Shown one piece after another: positions 17,724-24,387 of a stretch of DNA of 24,387 nucleotides; position 1 is the stretch's first letter; every line of letters begins with the position of its first letter. The position numbers and the translations under genes are program-made. Location: positions 1 through 24,387 of the forward strand of contig CAYJIL010000030.1 in the NCBI GenBank assembly GCA_964370235.1, in the 5' to 3' direction. The notes under the pieces were generated by a model. It was not told the origin of the DNA. It made no database searches and saw nothing but the letters and a program-made list of their open reading frames with translations. The stretch comes from CAYJIL01 sp964370235 (lineage in GTDB: Bacteria > Bacteroidota > Bacteroidia > Bacteroidales > Rikenellaceae).

Positions 17724-17807
17724 ATGAAAAATTTCGCACTATATTTTAACTATTATTTCTATTACTTCTTCTTTAACAGGGAGCAGCAGAGTCTTAGTAT
17801 ACTATAA
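17724..17807 (+). CDS. Phe/Tyr leader peptide of the pheA operon
   Basis: A 27-codon ORF, ATG at 17724 and TAA at 17805-17807. It begins MKNFAL and then reads YFNYYFYYFFF (residues 7-17), followed by NREQQSLSIL. In total there are six Phe (four TTC, two TTT) and five Tyr (four TAT, one TAC); 10 of residues 7-17 are aromatic and there is no Trp. It ends 28 bases before a terminator hairpin that lies directly in front of pheA. This is the architecture of amino acid leader peptides such as E. coli pheL, but it would respond to both Phe and Tyr supply, matching an operon that makes both. An A-rich stretch, and AAGG directly before the ATG, precede the start. The peptide itself probably has no function beyond being translated. 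Confidence 0.85.
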   Translation: MKNFALYFNYYFYYFFFNREQQSLSIL

Positions 17808-17844
17808 TATAGTTATGTAAATTTAATAATATTTATGAGGCTCT
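17788..17844 (+). promoter_or_regulatory. Antiterminator of the pheA attenuator
   Basis: AGAGTCTTA (17788-17796) can pair over nine positions (two G-U) with TGAGGCTCT (17836-17844), the 5' arm of the downstream terminator, so the two structures exclude each other. The first arm starts 14 bases after the last aromatic codon and ends 8 bases before the leader stop codon. A ribosome held in the aromatic run leaves it free; one at the stop codon should cover it. AGGGAGC (17778-17784) is a second, seven-pair option using 17840-17846. Confidence 0.65.
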
Positions 17845-17871
17845 CTATTTTTAGGGAGCCTTACTTATTTT
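17836..17871 (+). terminator. Attenuator terminator before pheA
   Basis: TGAGGCTCTCT (17836-17846) pairs with AGGGAGCCTTA (17853-17863) over 11 positions, two of them G-U, around a six-base loop. It is followed by a U-rich CTTATTTT. It lies 7 bases before the pheA start codon and after the aromatic leader ORF, so it would control entry of RNA polymerase into the operon. Confidence 0.75.
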
Positions 17872-17877
17872 AAAAGT

Positions 17878-18711
17878 ATGAGAGTTGCAATACAGGGTTA
17901 CCAAGGGTGTTTCCACCAAATGTCGGCATATGACTACTATGGCACCGAGATAGAGATTATCTCGTGTGACTCGTTCAAGCAGGTAGTCGAGCATGTAAAT
18001 AGCAAGAGGTGCGATGCCGGAGTAATGGCAATCGAAAATTCGATAGCAGGCAGTATAATGCCAAATTATAGGCTACTACAAAACAACAATTTGTGCATCG
18101 AGGGCGAGAATCACCTTATGATACACCAAAACCTGTTGGTAGTGCCGGGCACAAAAATCGAAGATGTAAAAGAGATACACTCTCACCCAATGGCTCTACA
18201 ACAGAGCATGGAGTTTATCGAGTCGCTAGCCCACCCCGTAAAGGTTATTGAGGCAAGCGATACTGCATCGGCAGCCAAGATGGTATCGTGCGAGGGGCGC
18301 AAAGAGATTGCGGCAATAGCTAGCCGCCTTGCAGGTGATCTATATTCGCTAGAGAACATAGCACCCGATATACACACTGTAAAGCGCAACTTTACTCGTT
18401 TTTTGATGCTAAAGCATAGCGATAACTACACTCAAATGCCCGATAGCAACAAGGCATCAATCTACTTTAAGTTATCACACCAAAAGAATTCGCTACTCAA
18501 CACCCTTAGGTCGTTTGAGCTATATGGAATAAACATGAGCAAATTGCAGTCATACCCCATTCCCGAAGATCCTTTTAACTATCTGTTCTATGTAGATATG
18601 GAGTTTGAGTCGCTTGACGATTACAACAAGGTAATAGATCTTGTTAGACGCCAAACCGATGAGCTTAGAGTGTGTGGAGTATATAAGAAAGGTAAATTTA
18701 TTAGCAAATAG
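17878..18711 (+). CDS. pheA: Prephenate dehydratase
   Basis: Converts prephenate to phenylpyruvate in Phe synthesis. The 277-residue protein is a stand-alone dehydratase without a chorismate mutase domain. The catalytic domain (about 1-180) contains AIENSIAGSI (52-60 region), the SHPMALQQ segment and the catalytic NFTRFLML motif (TRF at 173-175). The C-terminal ACT domain (about 192-272) lacks the classical Phe-binding motifs: where ESRP is expected it has QSYP (224-227), and the GALV region is NSLL. Bacteroidota enzymes I recall also vary here, so Phe feedback may be weak or different. It is the first structural gene after the attenuator; tyrA starts two bases after its stop. Confidence 0.96.
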   Translation: MRVAIQGYQGCFHQMSAYDYYGTEIEIISCDSFKQVVEHVNSKRCDAGVMAIENSIAGSIMPNYRLLQNNNLCIEGENHLMIHQNLLVVPGTKIEDVKEIHSHPMALQQSMEFIESLAHPVKVIEASDTASAAKMVSCEGRKEIAAIASRLAGDLYSLENIAPDIHTVKRNFTRFLMLKHSDNYTQMPDSNKASIYFKLSHQKNSLLNTLRSFELYGINMSKLQSYPIPEDPFNYLFYVDMEFESLDDYNKVIDLVRRQTDELRVCGVYKKGKFISK

Positions 18712-18713
18712 TT

Positions 18714-19562
18714 ATGTTAGATAAAGTAGTAATAGTAGGTGTTGGACTTATGGGTGGTTCGTTTGCTCTAGCACTAAAAGATAACTCTCTTGCAAAGGAG
18801 ATTGTGGGAGTAGACAATAGCACCACCAACCTCGAAAAGGCTATGCAGCGAGGTATTATCGACAGCCATGCCCCACTTGCGCAGGCTGTGCAAGATGCAT
18901 CGCTAGTGGTAATAGCAATTCCGGTTAACCACATACCGCTAGAGTCGATTAAGGTTTTGAACCTAATATCAGACAAACAAATTATCATCGACCTAGGTTC
19001 AACAAAAGAGGAGCTGTGCAGTGTCATTTCGCAACACCCAAAACGTTCTCGCTATGTAGCCACTCACCCAATGTGGGGAACCGAGTACAGCGGCCCCGAG
19101 AGTGCTGTTCATGGGGCATTCAAAGGACGAGTGCTAGTTATTTGCGAAAAGGAGAAAACCGATAACGATGCACTAGAGATAATAGAGAAGATATACACTG
19201 TATTTGGTATGCCAATTAGGTATATGTGCCCCGAGGAGCACGACATGCACGCTGCCTATGTGAGCCACATATCACACATTACATCCTATGCGCTTGCGCT
19301 AACGGTTCTCGAAAAGGAGAAAGAAGACGACAATATATTTGCGCTAGCTGGTGGTGGTTTTGAGAGTACAGTGCGTCTTGCAAAGAGTTCATACAGCATG
19401 TGGGTTCCTATATTTATGCAAAACAAATATAACGTGCTCGATGTGCTAAGGGAGCATATACACCAGCTTAATATACTACGCAAGATGATCGAGCGAGACG
19501 ATCGTGAAGGGCTAAACCAAGTAATAACCAAGGCCAACACAATTAACAAGATAATTGATTAA
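18714..19562 (+). CDS. tyrA: Prephenate dehydrogenase
   Basis: Oxidatively decarboxylates prephenate to 4-hydroxyphenylpyruvate in Tyr synthesis. The 282-residue protein opens with a Rossmann nucleotide-binding motif GVGLMGGS (9-16) followed by an acidic residue in VGVDNS, which favours NAD over NADP. The substrate-site motif THPMWGTEYSGP (about 116-127) holds the conserved His. The all-helical dimerisation domain follows (HDMHAAYVSHISH). No ACT or chorismate mutase domain is attached. The ATG is two bases after the pheA stop codon, implying coupled translation. Confidence 0.95.
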   Translation: MLDKVVIVGVGLMGGSFALALKDNSLAKEIVGVDNSTTNLEKAMQRGIIDSHAPLAQAVQDASLVVIAIPVNHIPLESIKVLNLISDKQIIIDLGSTKEELCSVISQHPKRSRYVATHPMWGTEYSGPESAVHGAFKGRVLVICEKEKTDNDALEIIEKIYTVFGMPIRYMCPEEHDMHAAYVSHISHITSYALALTVLEKEKEDDNIFALAGGGFESTVRLAKSSYSMWVPIFMQNKYNVLDVLREHIHQLNILRKMIERDDREGLNQVITKANTINKIID

Positions 19563-19618
19563 CACCATACAATAGATAATTAACAAATAGTAATTCATAA
19601 TTAAATAACTGATACAAA

Positions 19619-20683
19619 ATGTTTTCATTCAAAAGCAAAAGACCACTTATCATCTCGGGCCCTTGTAGCGCCGAGAGCCGTGAGCAACTACTAGAAACTT
19701 GTCGTGCACTAGCAGCCGAGGGCTGTGTCGATATCTTCCGTGCAGGTGTATGGAAGCCACGTACTAAACCTGGTTCATTCGAGGGTGCTGGCGAGCCTGC
19801 ACTAGAGTGGCTTGCCGAGGCTAAAAGAGAGACTGGCATTCCGTTTATGACCGAGGTTGCAAATCGTGAGCACGTTGAGCTTGCACTTAAGCACGGTGCC
19901 GATGCAGTGTGGATTGGTGCACGTACTACGGTTAGCCCATTTAGCGTACAAGAGATTGCAGATGCACTTCGTGGTAGCGATATACCTGTACTTGTAAAGA
20001 ACCCTATGAACCCAGATCTAGACCTATGGCAAGGTGCTGTACAGCGTCTATTGGCTGTTGGTGTAAAAGAGGTTGGTCTTATTCACCGTGGTTTCTCTTT
20101 GTTTGGAGCAAGCGAATATCGCAACAACCCAATGTGGCACGTTGCAATTGACATGAAGCGTCGCATGCCAGACCTAGTTATGATATGTGACCCATCACAC
20201 ATTTGTGGCAAACGTGAGCTACTAGAGCAAGTATCACAAAAGAGTGCCGATATGCACTTTGATGGTCTTATTGTAGAGAGCCACATATGCCCATCGAAAG
20301 CACTTAGCGACAGCGAGCAGCAGCTAGAACCAGCCGATCTAGGCAAGATGGTTAGATCTCTAAAGTGGAGAGAGGACAGTGTAGACTCGGTACAGTACCA
20401 AGATACACTTGCCGAGCTACGTGGGCAAATCGACCAACTAGATAGCGTTGCCTTTGAGGTACTATCAAAGCGTATGCAGGTAGCTGCCAAGATTGGCCAA
20501 GTTAAGAAGGACAATAACGTCTCTATTCTTCAGACAGGCAGATGGAACGATATTCTTGAGAGAGTTCCTACAATGTCGGCTAAGCTAGGAATTAGCGAAG
20601 ATTTCATCATCAAAATCTTTAACGCAATTCACGTTGAGAGTATCAACACACAAGATAAGATTATGAATGCAAAGGATGAGTAA
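19619..20683 (+). CDS. aroF: Bifunctional DAHP synthase / chorismate mutase
   Basis: A fusion that carries out the first step of the shikimate pathway and the branch step chorismate to prephenate. Residues 1 to about 255 are a type I-beta (KDO8P synthase-like) DAHP synthase with SGPCSAES (13-20), AGVWKPRTKPGSFEG, VKNPMNPDLDLW, GLIHRGF and CDPSHICGKR. Residues about 265-354 are an AroQ-class chorismate mutase with its active-site residues in AELRGQIDQLD, LSKRMQVAAKIGQVKK and the TGRW segment. This C-terminal order is the Bacteroidota form; in such fusions prephenate binding at the mutase is known to inhibit the synthase in other species. It is 56 bases after tyrA and last in the operon. The symbol refers to the synthase half. 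Confidence 0.96.
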   Translation: MFSFKSKRPLIISGPCSAESREQLLETCRALAAEGCVDIFRAGVWKPRTKPGSFEGAGEPALEWLAEAKRETGIPFMTEVANREHVELALKHGADAVWIGARTTVSPFSVQEIADALRGSDIPVLVKNPMNPDLDLWQGAVQRLLAVGVKEVGLIHRGFSLFGASEYRNNPMWHVAIDMKRRMPDLVMICDPSHICGKRELLEQVSQKSADMHFDGLIVESHICPSKALSDSEQQLEPADLGKMVRSLKWREDSVDSVQYQDTLAELRGQIDQLDSVAFEVLSKRMQVAAKIGQVKKDNNVSILQTGRWNDILERVPTMSAKLGISEDFIIKIFNAIHVESINTQDKIMNAKDE

Positions 20684-20703
20684 TCATCTTGCACTATAAA
20701 AGC

Positions 20704-20742
20704 AGAGAGGGTGTTTCGAACTATTTCGAAACACCCTCTTTC
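20704..20742. terminator. Bidirectional terminator between aroF/CM and pepP
   Basis: AGAGGGTGTTTCGAA (20706-20720) and its exact complement (20725-20739) form a perfect 15-pair stem with a CTAT loop. TTTCTGT follows on the plus strand and CTGCTTTTAT on the minus strand. It lies between converging genes and can serve both, ending the aromatic operon and the hpt-queE-pepP transcript. Confidence 0.9.
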
Positions 20743-20757
20743 TGTATGTGGTGATTA

Positions 20758-22533
20758 TTATATTGCTTTTGTTCTCGTTGCTAGCCACTCACGCTCGGTG
20801 GGCAAAAGATGTGGCGATAGCTTGTCATACACCATCGAATGATAGCTATTTAGCCATTTGCGCTGAGAGGGCAAAAGTAGCTCGATATTAATACACTTAA
20901 TAGAGAATGGAGCAAGTGTAAGAGTTTCGAACTCATAAAAAGTATCAAACTCGGTTGTCTCTCTCTCTTTTACAAACATCATGTTCTCTAGCCTAATACC
21001 ATACTCGCCAGTGCGATATAAGCCCGGCTCGTTAGATAGTACCATACCAATCTCTAGGGTTACAGGATTCTCGTCTTTGCGAATAGACTGAGGCCCTTCG
21101 TGAACGCACAAATAGTGCCCCACACCATGCCCTGTGCCATGATGGTAGTTTAGACCATAGTTCGAGAGTGCCTTGCGAGCAATAAAGTCTAGCTGCGAAC
21201 CTCGTGTTCCCTTTGGGAATTTGGTGCGTGATAGGTTAATATTACCCTTTAGCACTAGTGTGTAGTCACGTACTTGATCTTCGCTAGGCGTGCCTAGATG
21301 TATGGTTCGAGTTATGTCGGTTGTTCCACACAAGTACTGCCCACCCGAATCTATTAGCAAGAAACCATCGCTACTAATCTGGCGTGAAGACTCCTCGGTA
21401 GCACGGTAGTGAACAATTGCACCGTTCGACTCATAGCCCACGATAGATGCAAAGCTCTCTCCCCTAAACATGTCGGATTGTGCTCTAAACTCGTACAGTT
21501 TGGCAGCAACCTCTAGTTCGCTAGTTGTTTTACCTTGTGCCAAAGTATCCTCGAGCCACATCATAAAGCGCACCATTGCTACTCCATCGTCAATCATTGC
21601 TCGCCTAAAGCCATCGATTTCGATGTTGTCTTTACATGCCTTTAGCATGTCGACTGCTCCCCCAACTACTGGGTCGGGGCGTAGCTCGGCTGCCGAGTCT
21701 ATCAATATTTTGAAATGAAGATAGCTCAGTTTTGCAGGGCTATATATAACGTCCTTGCCAGCTAGCGTGGTTAGATATTCTTCGAATTTATCATAATCTT
21801 CAATCTCGATTCGCTGTGCCTTTAGCAACTCGCTAGCGGCAAGGCTCACCTTCGATTTCTTTACAAAGAGTATTGTTTGGTTATTCTCTACTGCACAATA
21901 TGCAATGTTGAGTGGATTAAACTCTACATCGGCACCACGGCAATTTGTAAGCCATGCAATGGCATCTAGCGTAGTTAATATGCACACACTATTCTCGCCA
22001 AAGGATAGTGATTCTTTTAATCTTGATACTTTTTTTTGTGATGATGCACCACAGTATTTAGACTCGCAAACAACCAAAGGCGATGTAGGAAGTGGCTCTC
22101 TCTCGTGCCACAGTGCATCGAATGGGTCGTCAACAGCTACAAGCTCTAGCGGTAGCAGCCCTATTCTCATTGTCTCGAATTGTGACGCACTCACCAGTTT
22201 ACCATCGATGGCAATTCTATCGCCAGCGGCAAATCGACCCGACAAGTACTCCTCGATAGAGGGTGTACCCTCGACGCCCATTTTCATAAGCTCTAGTGAC
22301 GAACCTTCTAGCTGCTGAACAGCCTGCAAAAAGTAGCGAGAGTCTGTCCATAGTGCACCGCCCATTAGAGCGACAACAACCGTACCTGCCGAGCCATCAA
22401 AACCGCTCAGCTCGCCACGCACCTTAAATCTATCGGCTACATATTCGCTCTGGTGTGGATCGCACGATGGGGCGATAAACGCCTTAAAGTTTTCTCTATC
22501 TAACCAGCCTCTTAGTGTGTCAATTGTATTCAT
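20758..22533 (-). CDS. pepP: Xaa-Pro aminopeptidase, M24 family
   Basis: A 591-residue cytosolic metallopeptidase that removes an N-terminal residue before proline. It has the three-domain layout of the long eukaryotic-type (XPNPEP1-like) aminopeptidase P: two creatinase-like N-terminal domains (starting IDTLRGWLDRENFKAFIAPS), then the pita-bread catalytic domain (about 300-520). Metal ligands are visible: Asp in LLIDSGGQYLCGTTDITRT, His in GTGHGVGH, Glu in VLSNEPGLY and Glu in GIRLENM. A C-terminal domain follows (LAPFSIKCIN to the end), as in this subfamily. It is the last gene of the minus-strand group, 30 bases after queE. Confidence 0.93.
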   Translation of the reverse strand: MNTIDTLRGWLDRENFKAFIAPSCDPHQSEYVADRFKVRGELSGFDGSAGTVVVALMGGALWTDSRYFLQAVQQLEGSSLELMKMGVEGTPSIEEYLSGRFAAGDRIAIDGKLVSASQFETMRIGLLPLELVAVDDPFDALWHEREPLPTSPLVVCESKYCGASSQKKVSRLKESLSFGENSVCILTTLDAIAWLTNCRGADVEFNPLNIAYCAVENNQTILFVKKSKVSLAASELLKAQRIEIEDYDKFEEYLTTLAGKDVIYSPAKLSYLHFKILIDSAAELRPDPVVGGAVDMLKACKDNIEIDGFRRAMIDDGVAMVRFMMWLEDTLAQGKTTSELEVAAKLYEFRAQSDMFRGESFASIVGYESNGAIVHYRATEESSRQISSDGFLLIDSGGQYLCGTTDITRTIHLGTPSEDQVRDYTLVLKGNINLSRTKFPKGTRGSQLDFIARKALSNYGLNYHHGTGHGVGHYLCVHEGPQSIRKDENPVTLEIGMVLSNEPGLYRTGEYGIRLENMMFVKERETTEFDTFYEFETLTLAPFSIKCINIELLLPSQRKWLNSYHSMVYDKLSPHLLPTEREWLATRTKAI

Positions 22534-22563
22534 AACAAAAAAAATTTACTAGTTTATCTAAGT

Positions 22564-23193
22564 TTATGGGATGTGCATAAATTTGTGATTCTGAATAGAG
22601 ATATTCCACTTGGGGTTCTCTTTTACATACTCAACAATGGGTGCAATTATCTTTTCATATCTGCTCCATTCGGGCTGCAAAAATAGCTTTGTGCTAGGCG
22701 ATACTTTGGCAGCACACTCCTCGGCCCAAGCCACATCTTCGATGCTCTCGACAATGACCTTTAGCTCTGAGGCTACGGCATAGGATTCTTCGAGTGGTTT
22801 TTGCCATTTTTTTGGCGAAAGGCACACCCAATCAAAGATACCCGAAAAAGGATGTGAACCCGATGTTTCGAGAAAAATCTCGACTCCTTGGCTCTTGAGT
22901 GCCGATGTAAGTTTATCGAGCGGATATATTAGCGGCTCGCCACCAGTTATTACAATTGCTTTGGCAGGTGTTGCAACAACACGAGCAACTATTTCGTCGA
23001 CACTCACTAGCGGGAACACTTTTGAGTTCCAAGTCATCTTGGCATCACACCAACGACAACCAACATCGCAGCCACCCAAGCGAATGAAATATGCTGGTTT
23101 ACCACTATGAAAGCCTTCGCCCTGAATCGAGTAAAAATCCTCGACCAATGGGAGCTTATCGCCCCCCTCTATTCTATCTAAATCTATCTTCAT
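22564..23193 (-). CDS. queE: 7-carboxy-7-deazaguanine synthase
   Basis: A radical-SAM enzyme that forms 7-carboxy-7-deazaguanine in synthesis of queuosine and related 7-deazaguanines. The 209-residue protein has the reduced radical-SAM core typical of QueE. The iron-sulfur motif is CDVGCRWC (C-x3-C-x2-C, near residues 43-50), preceded by EDFYSIQGEGFHSGKPAYFIRLG and followed by the SAM-contact motif TGGEPL. Its ATG overlaps the hpt stop codon by one base (TAATG), implying coupled translation. No queC or queD is in the window. Confidence 0.95.
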   Translation of the reverse strand: MKIDLDRIEGGDKLPLVEDFYSIQGEGFHSGKPAYFIRLGGCDVGCRWCDAKMTWNSKVFPLVSVDEIVARVVATPAKAIVITGGEPLIYPLDKLTSALKSQGVEIFLETSGSHPFSGIFDWVCLSPKKWQKPLEESYAVASELKVIVESIEDVAWAEECAAKVSPSTKLFLQPEWSRYEKIIAPIVEYVKENPKWNISIQNHKFMHIP

Positions 23194-23732
23194 TACTCTG
23201 CTATATATATGTCTTTGAGCCCTCTACCATAACCATCATAATCGAGACCATAACCAATTATAAAGTTATTCTCGGGCATAACAATTGCGGCATAGTCGAC
23301 CGATATTTCGACTTTGTGTGCATGGGGTTTGTTAATTAGCACTGCACTCTTTACGCTCACAGCACCATCCCTTAGCATTTGCTCTTTAATGGCTTGTAGG
23401 GTTTGTCCGCTGTCGGCAATATCGTCTACCACAATCACATTTCGCCCTTTTAGCTTATCGTGTATGGTACAATTAATAACAACATTACCCGTTGAACAAT
23501 CACCAATATATGAACTTGCGGTAATGTGACTAATCTCCATATCAAAATTTAGCTTGCGCACCAAATCCGACATAAAGATGAACCCACCCGTTAGTATCAT
23601 TACCACAAGTGGCGCTTCTCCAGCCATATAGTCCTCGTTTAGCCTATCGGCAAGCGAATCTATTGCCTTATCAATATCTTGATGAGGGATATATTTTACG
23701 AAAAATTTATCCTTAACTTTTACTCTTTCCAT
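23193..23732 (-). CDS. hpt: Hypoxanthine phosphoribosyltransferase
   Basis: A purine-salvage enzyme that makes IMP (and often GMP) from hypoxanthine (guanine) and PRPP. The 179-residue length fits the bacterial family. The PRPP-binding motif VIVVDDIADSGQTL (about 95-108) is intact, the PPi loop region is VVMILTGGFIFMSDL, and the base-contact segment lies near NFIIGYGLDYDG. It is the first gene of the hpt-queE-pepP group and is divergent from purE, so the intergenic region (23733-23847) separates purine salvage from de novo synthesis. Confidence 0.93.
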   Translation of the reverse strand: MERVKVKDKFFVKYIPHQDIDKAIDSLADRLNEDYMAGEAPLVVMILTGGFIFMSDLVRKLNFDMEISHITASSYIGDCSTGNVVINCTIHDKLKGRNVIVVDDIADSGQTLQAIKEQMLRDGAVSVKSAVLINKPHAHKVEISVDYAAIVMPENNFIIGYGLDYDGYGRGLKDIYIAE

Positions 23733-23740
23733 AGATTTTA

Positions 23741-23748
23741 TATCTTTG
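23741..23748 (+). promoter_or_regulatory. Putative purE promoter box
   Basis: TATCTTTG matches TAnnTTTG and points toward purE, leaving a leader of about 95 bases. No -33 TTG is seen. A second, poorer box, TATGTTTC, lies about 45 bases before purE. I see no known riboswitch fold in the leader. Confidence 0.4.
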
Positions 23749-23847
23749 TGGCGTACCTTATATCAATATAACACTCACATGCGAAGGTAATAAATTTTTA
23801 TATGTTTCGTACAAAGTAAACTAACATTTAGAATAAAACGATATATT

Positions 23848-24360
23848 ATGGAGACAAAAGTTTCAATTATCATGGGTAGCACTTCGGACATGAAGATCAT
23901 GGCTGAGGCAGCTAAGTTTTTGGATCAAATGGAGATACCATTTGAAATTAACGCTCTATCGGCACACCGCACACCAGATCAAGTGCTAGAATTTGCAGAG
24001 AAAGCACACACAAGAGGTGTTAAAGTTATCATAGCAGGTGCTGGTGGTGCAGCTCACCTTCCGGGTGTTATTGCAGCGCTTACTCCACTACCAGTTATTG
24101 GTGTACCTATCAACTCTTCTAACTCTATCGATGGCTGGGACTCTATCCTATCTATTCTGCAAATGCCAGCTGGTATTCCAGTTGCGACAGTTGCTCTTGA
24201 TGGTGCAAAGAACGCAGCAATCCTTGCTCTACAAATCATGGGTACTGGTTGCCCAGAGTGCCAAGCAAAGGTTATCAACTTCAAAAAAGATCTAGTAACA
24301 AAGATTACTGCTGCTAACGAAGAACTTAGCCAAATTAAGTTTGAGTACAAGACAAACTAA
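23848..24360 (+). CDS. purE: N5-carboxyaminoimidazole ribonucleotide mutase
   Basis: A cytosolic enzyme of de novo purine synthesis that converts N5-CAIR to CAIR (class I PurE). The 170-residue length is normal. The motifs are the phosphate-binding IIMGSTSDMKIM (9-20), SAHRTPDQ with the catalytic His (about 39-46), and AGAGGAAHLPGVIAA (about 64-78), then GVPINSSNSIDGWDSI. It reads alone to the right, with only 27 bases of sequence after it, so any partner gene such as purK lies outside the window. Confidence 0.96.
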   Translation: METKVSIIMGSTSDMKIMAEAAKFLDQMEIPFEINALSAHRTPDQVLEFAEKAHTRGVKVIIAGAGGAAHLPGVIAALTPLPVIGVPINSSNSIDGWDSILSILQMPAGIPVATVALDGAKNAAILALQIMGTGCPECQAKVINFKKDLVTKITAANEELSQIKFEYKTN

Positions 24361-24387
24361 GATCTCTGGTTTTGGTTACAAAATAAT

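Noticed and set aside
19563..19618. Separate promoter or attenuator before aroF/CM
   Set aside because: The 56-base gap is AT-rich with a small TAATT-CAT-AATTA palindrome but has no TAnnTTTG box, leader ORF or terminator; the gene is best read as part of the pheA operon.
20083..20514. Minus-strand reading frame of 143 residues
   Set aside because: It lies wholly inside the DAHP synthase-chorismate mutase gene, has Ser/Cys-rich shadow composition and no recognisable motif.
21905..22318. Plus-strand reading frame of 137 residues
   Set aside because: It is antisense to the pepP N-terminal domains, is Ser-rich low complexity, and has no promoter or partner gene.
23749..23847. Purine riboswitch or PUR-box operator in the hpt-purE gap
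   Set aside because: No purine-aptamer core with its paired loops and no clear inverted repeat could be seen in the roughly 95-base purE leader.

Overview
The window looks like chromosomal core DNA of a member of the Bacteroidota, most likely Bacteroidales, with moderately low GC. The basis is: a very long SecA (1118 residues) with the extra N-terminal and internal segments typical of the phylum; a DAHP synthase fused to a C-terminal chorismate mutase; a TonB-dependent receptor with an N-terminal carboxypeptidase-regulatory-like domain; a Bacteroidota-type putative porin and LptE lipoprotein; near absence of Shine-Dalgarno sequences; and several TAnnTTTG (-7 type) promoter boxes. No mobile element, CRISPR array, tRNA or rRNA was found. 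Codon use is uniform, with CTA heavily used for leucine.

Layout. (1) 22-5728, minus strand: secA, lptE and secG (protein export and outer-membrane biogenesis), a strong terminator, then pepT. (2) 5729-6077: a 349-base AT-rich gap with two clear inverted repeats, one at the start of the secA transcript. (3) 6078-9628, minus strand: a TonB-dependent receptor, a small His-rich two-helix membrane protein, and a TPM-domain protein. (4) 9725-14005, plus strand: a NahK-like sugar kinase, a secreted CBM9-like protein, a CLC chloride transporter with two CBS domains, and phosphatidylserine synthase, all tightly spaced. (5) 14111-17655, plus strand: a putative porin and an MltF-like lytic transglycosylase. 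(6) 17698-20740, plus strand: an aromatic amino acid operon pheA-tyrA-aroF/CM, preceded by an unannotated leader. (7) 20758-23732, minus strand: hpt-queE-pepP. (8) 23848-24360, plus strand: purE.

The most striking element is the leader before pheA. A Bacteroidota-type promoter box at 17698 is followed by a 27-codon ORF (17724-17807) in which 10 of residues 7-17 are Phe or Tyr. A terminator hairpin with a U-rich tail (17836-17871) ends just before the pheA start codon. Leader RNA at 17788-17796 can pair with the 5' arm of that terminator (17836-17844), giving a mutually exclusive antiterminator. The spacing suits ribosome-mediated attenuation: a ribosome stalled in the aromatic run leaves 17788-17796 free, while one at the leader stop codon covers it. 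The operon makes precursors of both Phe and Tyr, which matches a leader that counts both residues. This is inferred from sequence only.

Other points of interest are a CLC protein whose internal proton-glutamate position is valine, a His-rich membrane protein with a perfect 16-base palindrome in front of it, and a perfect inverted repeat at the predicted secA transcription start.
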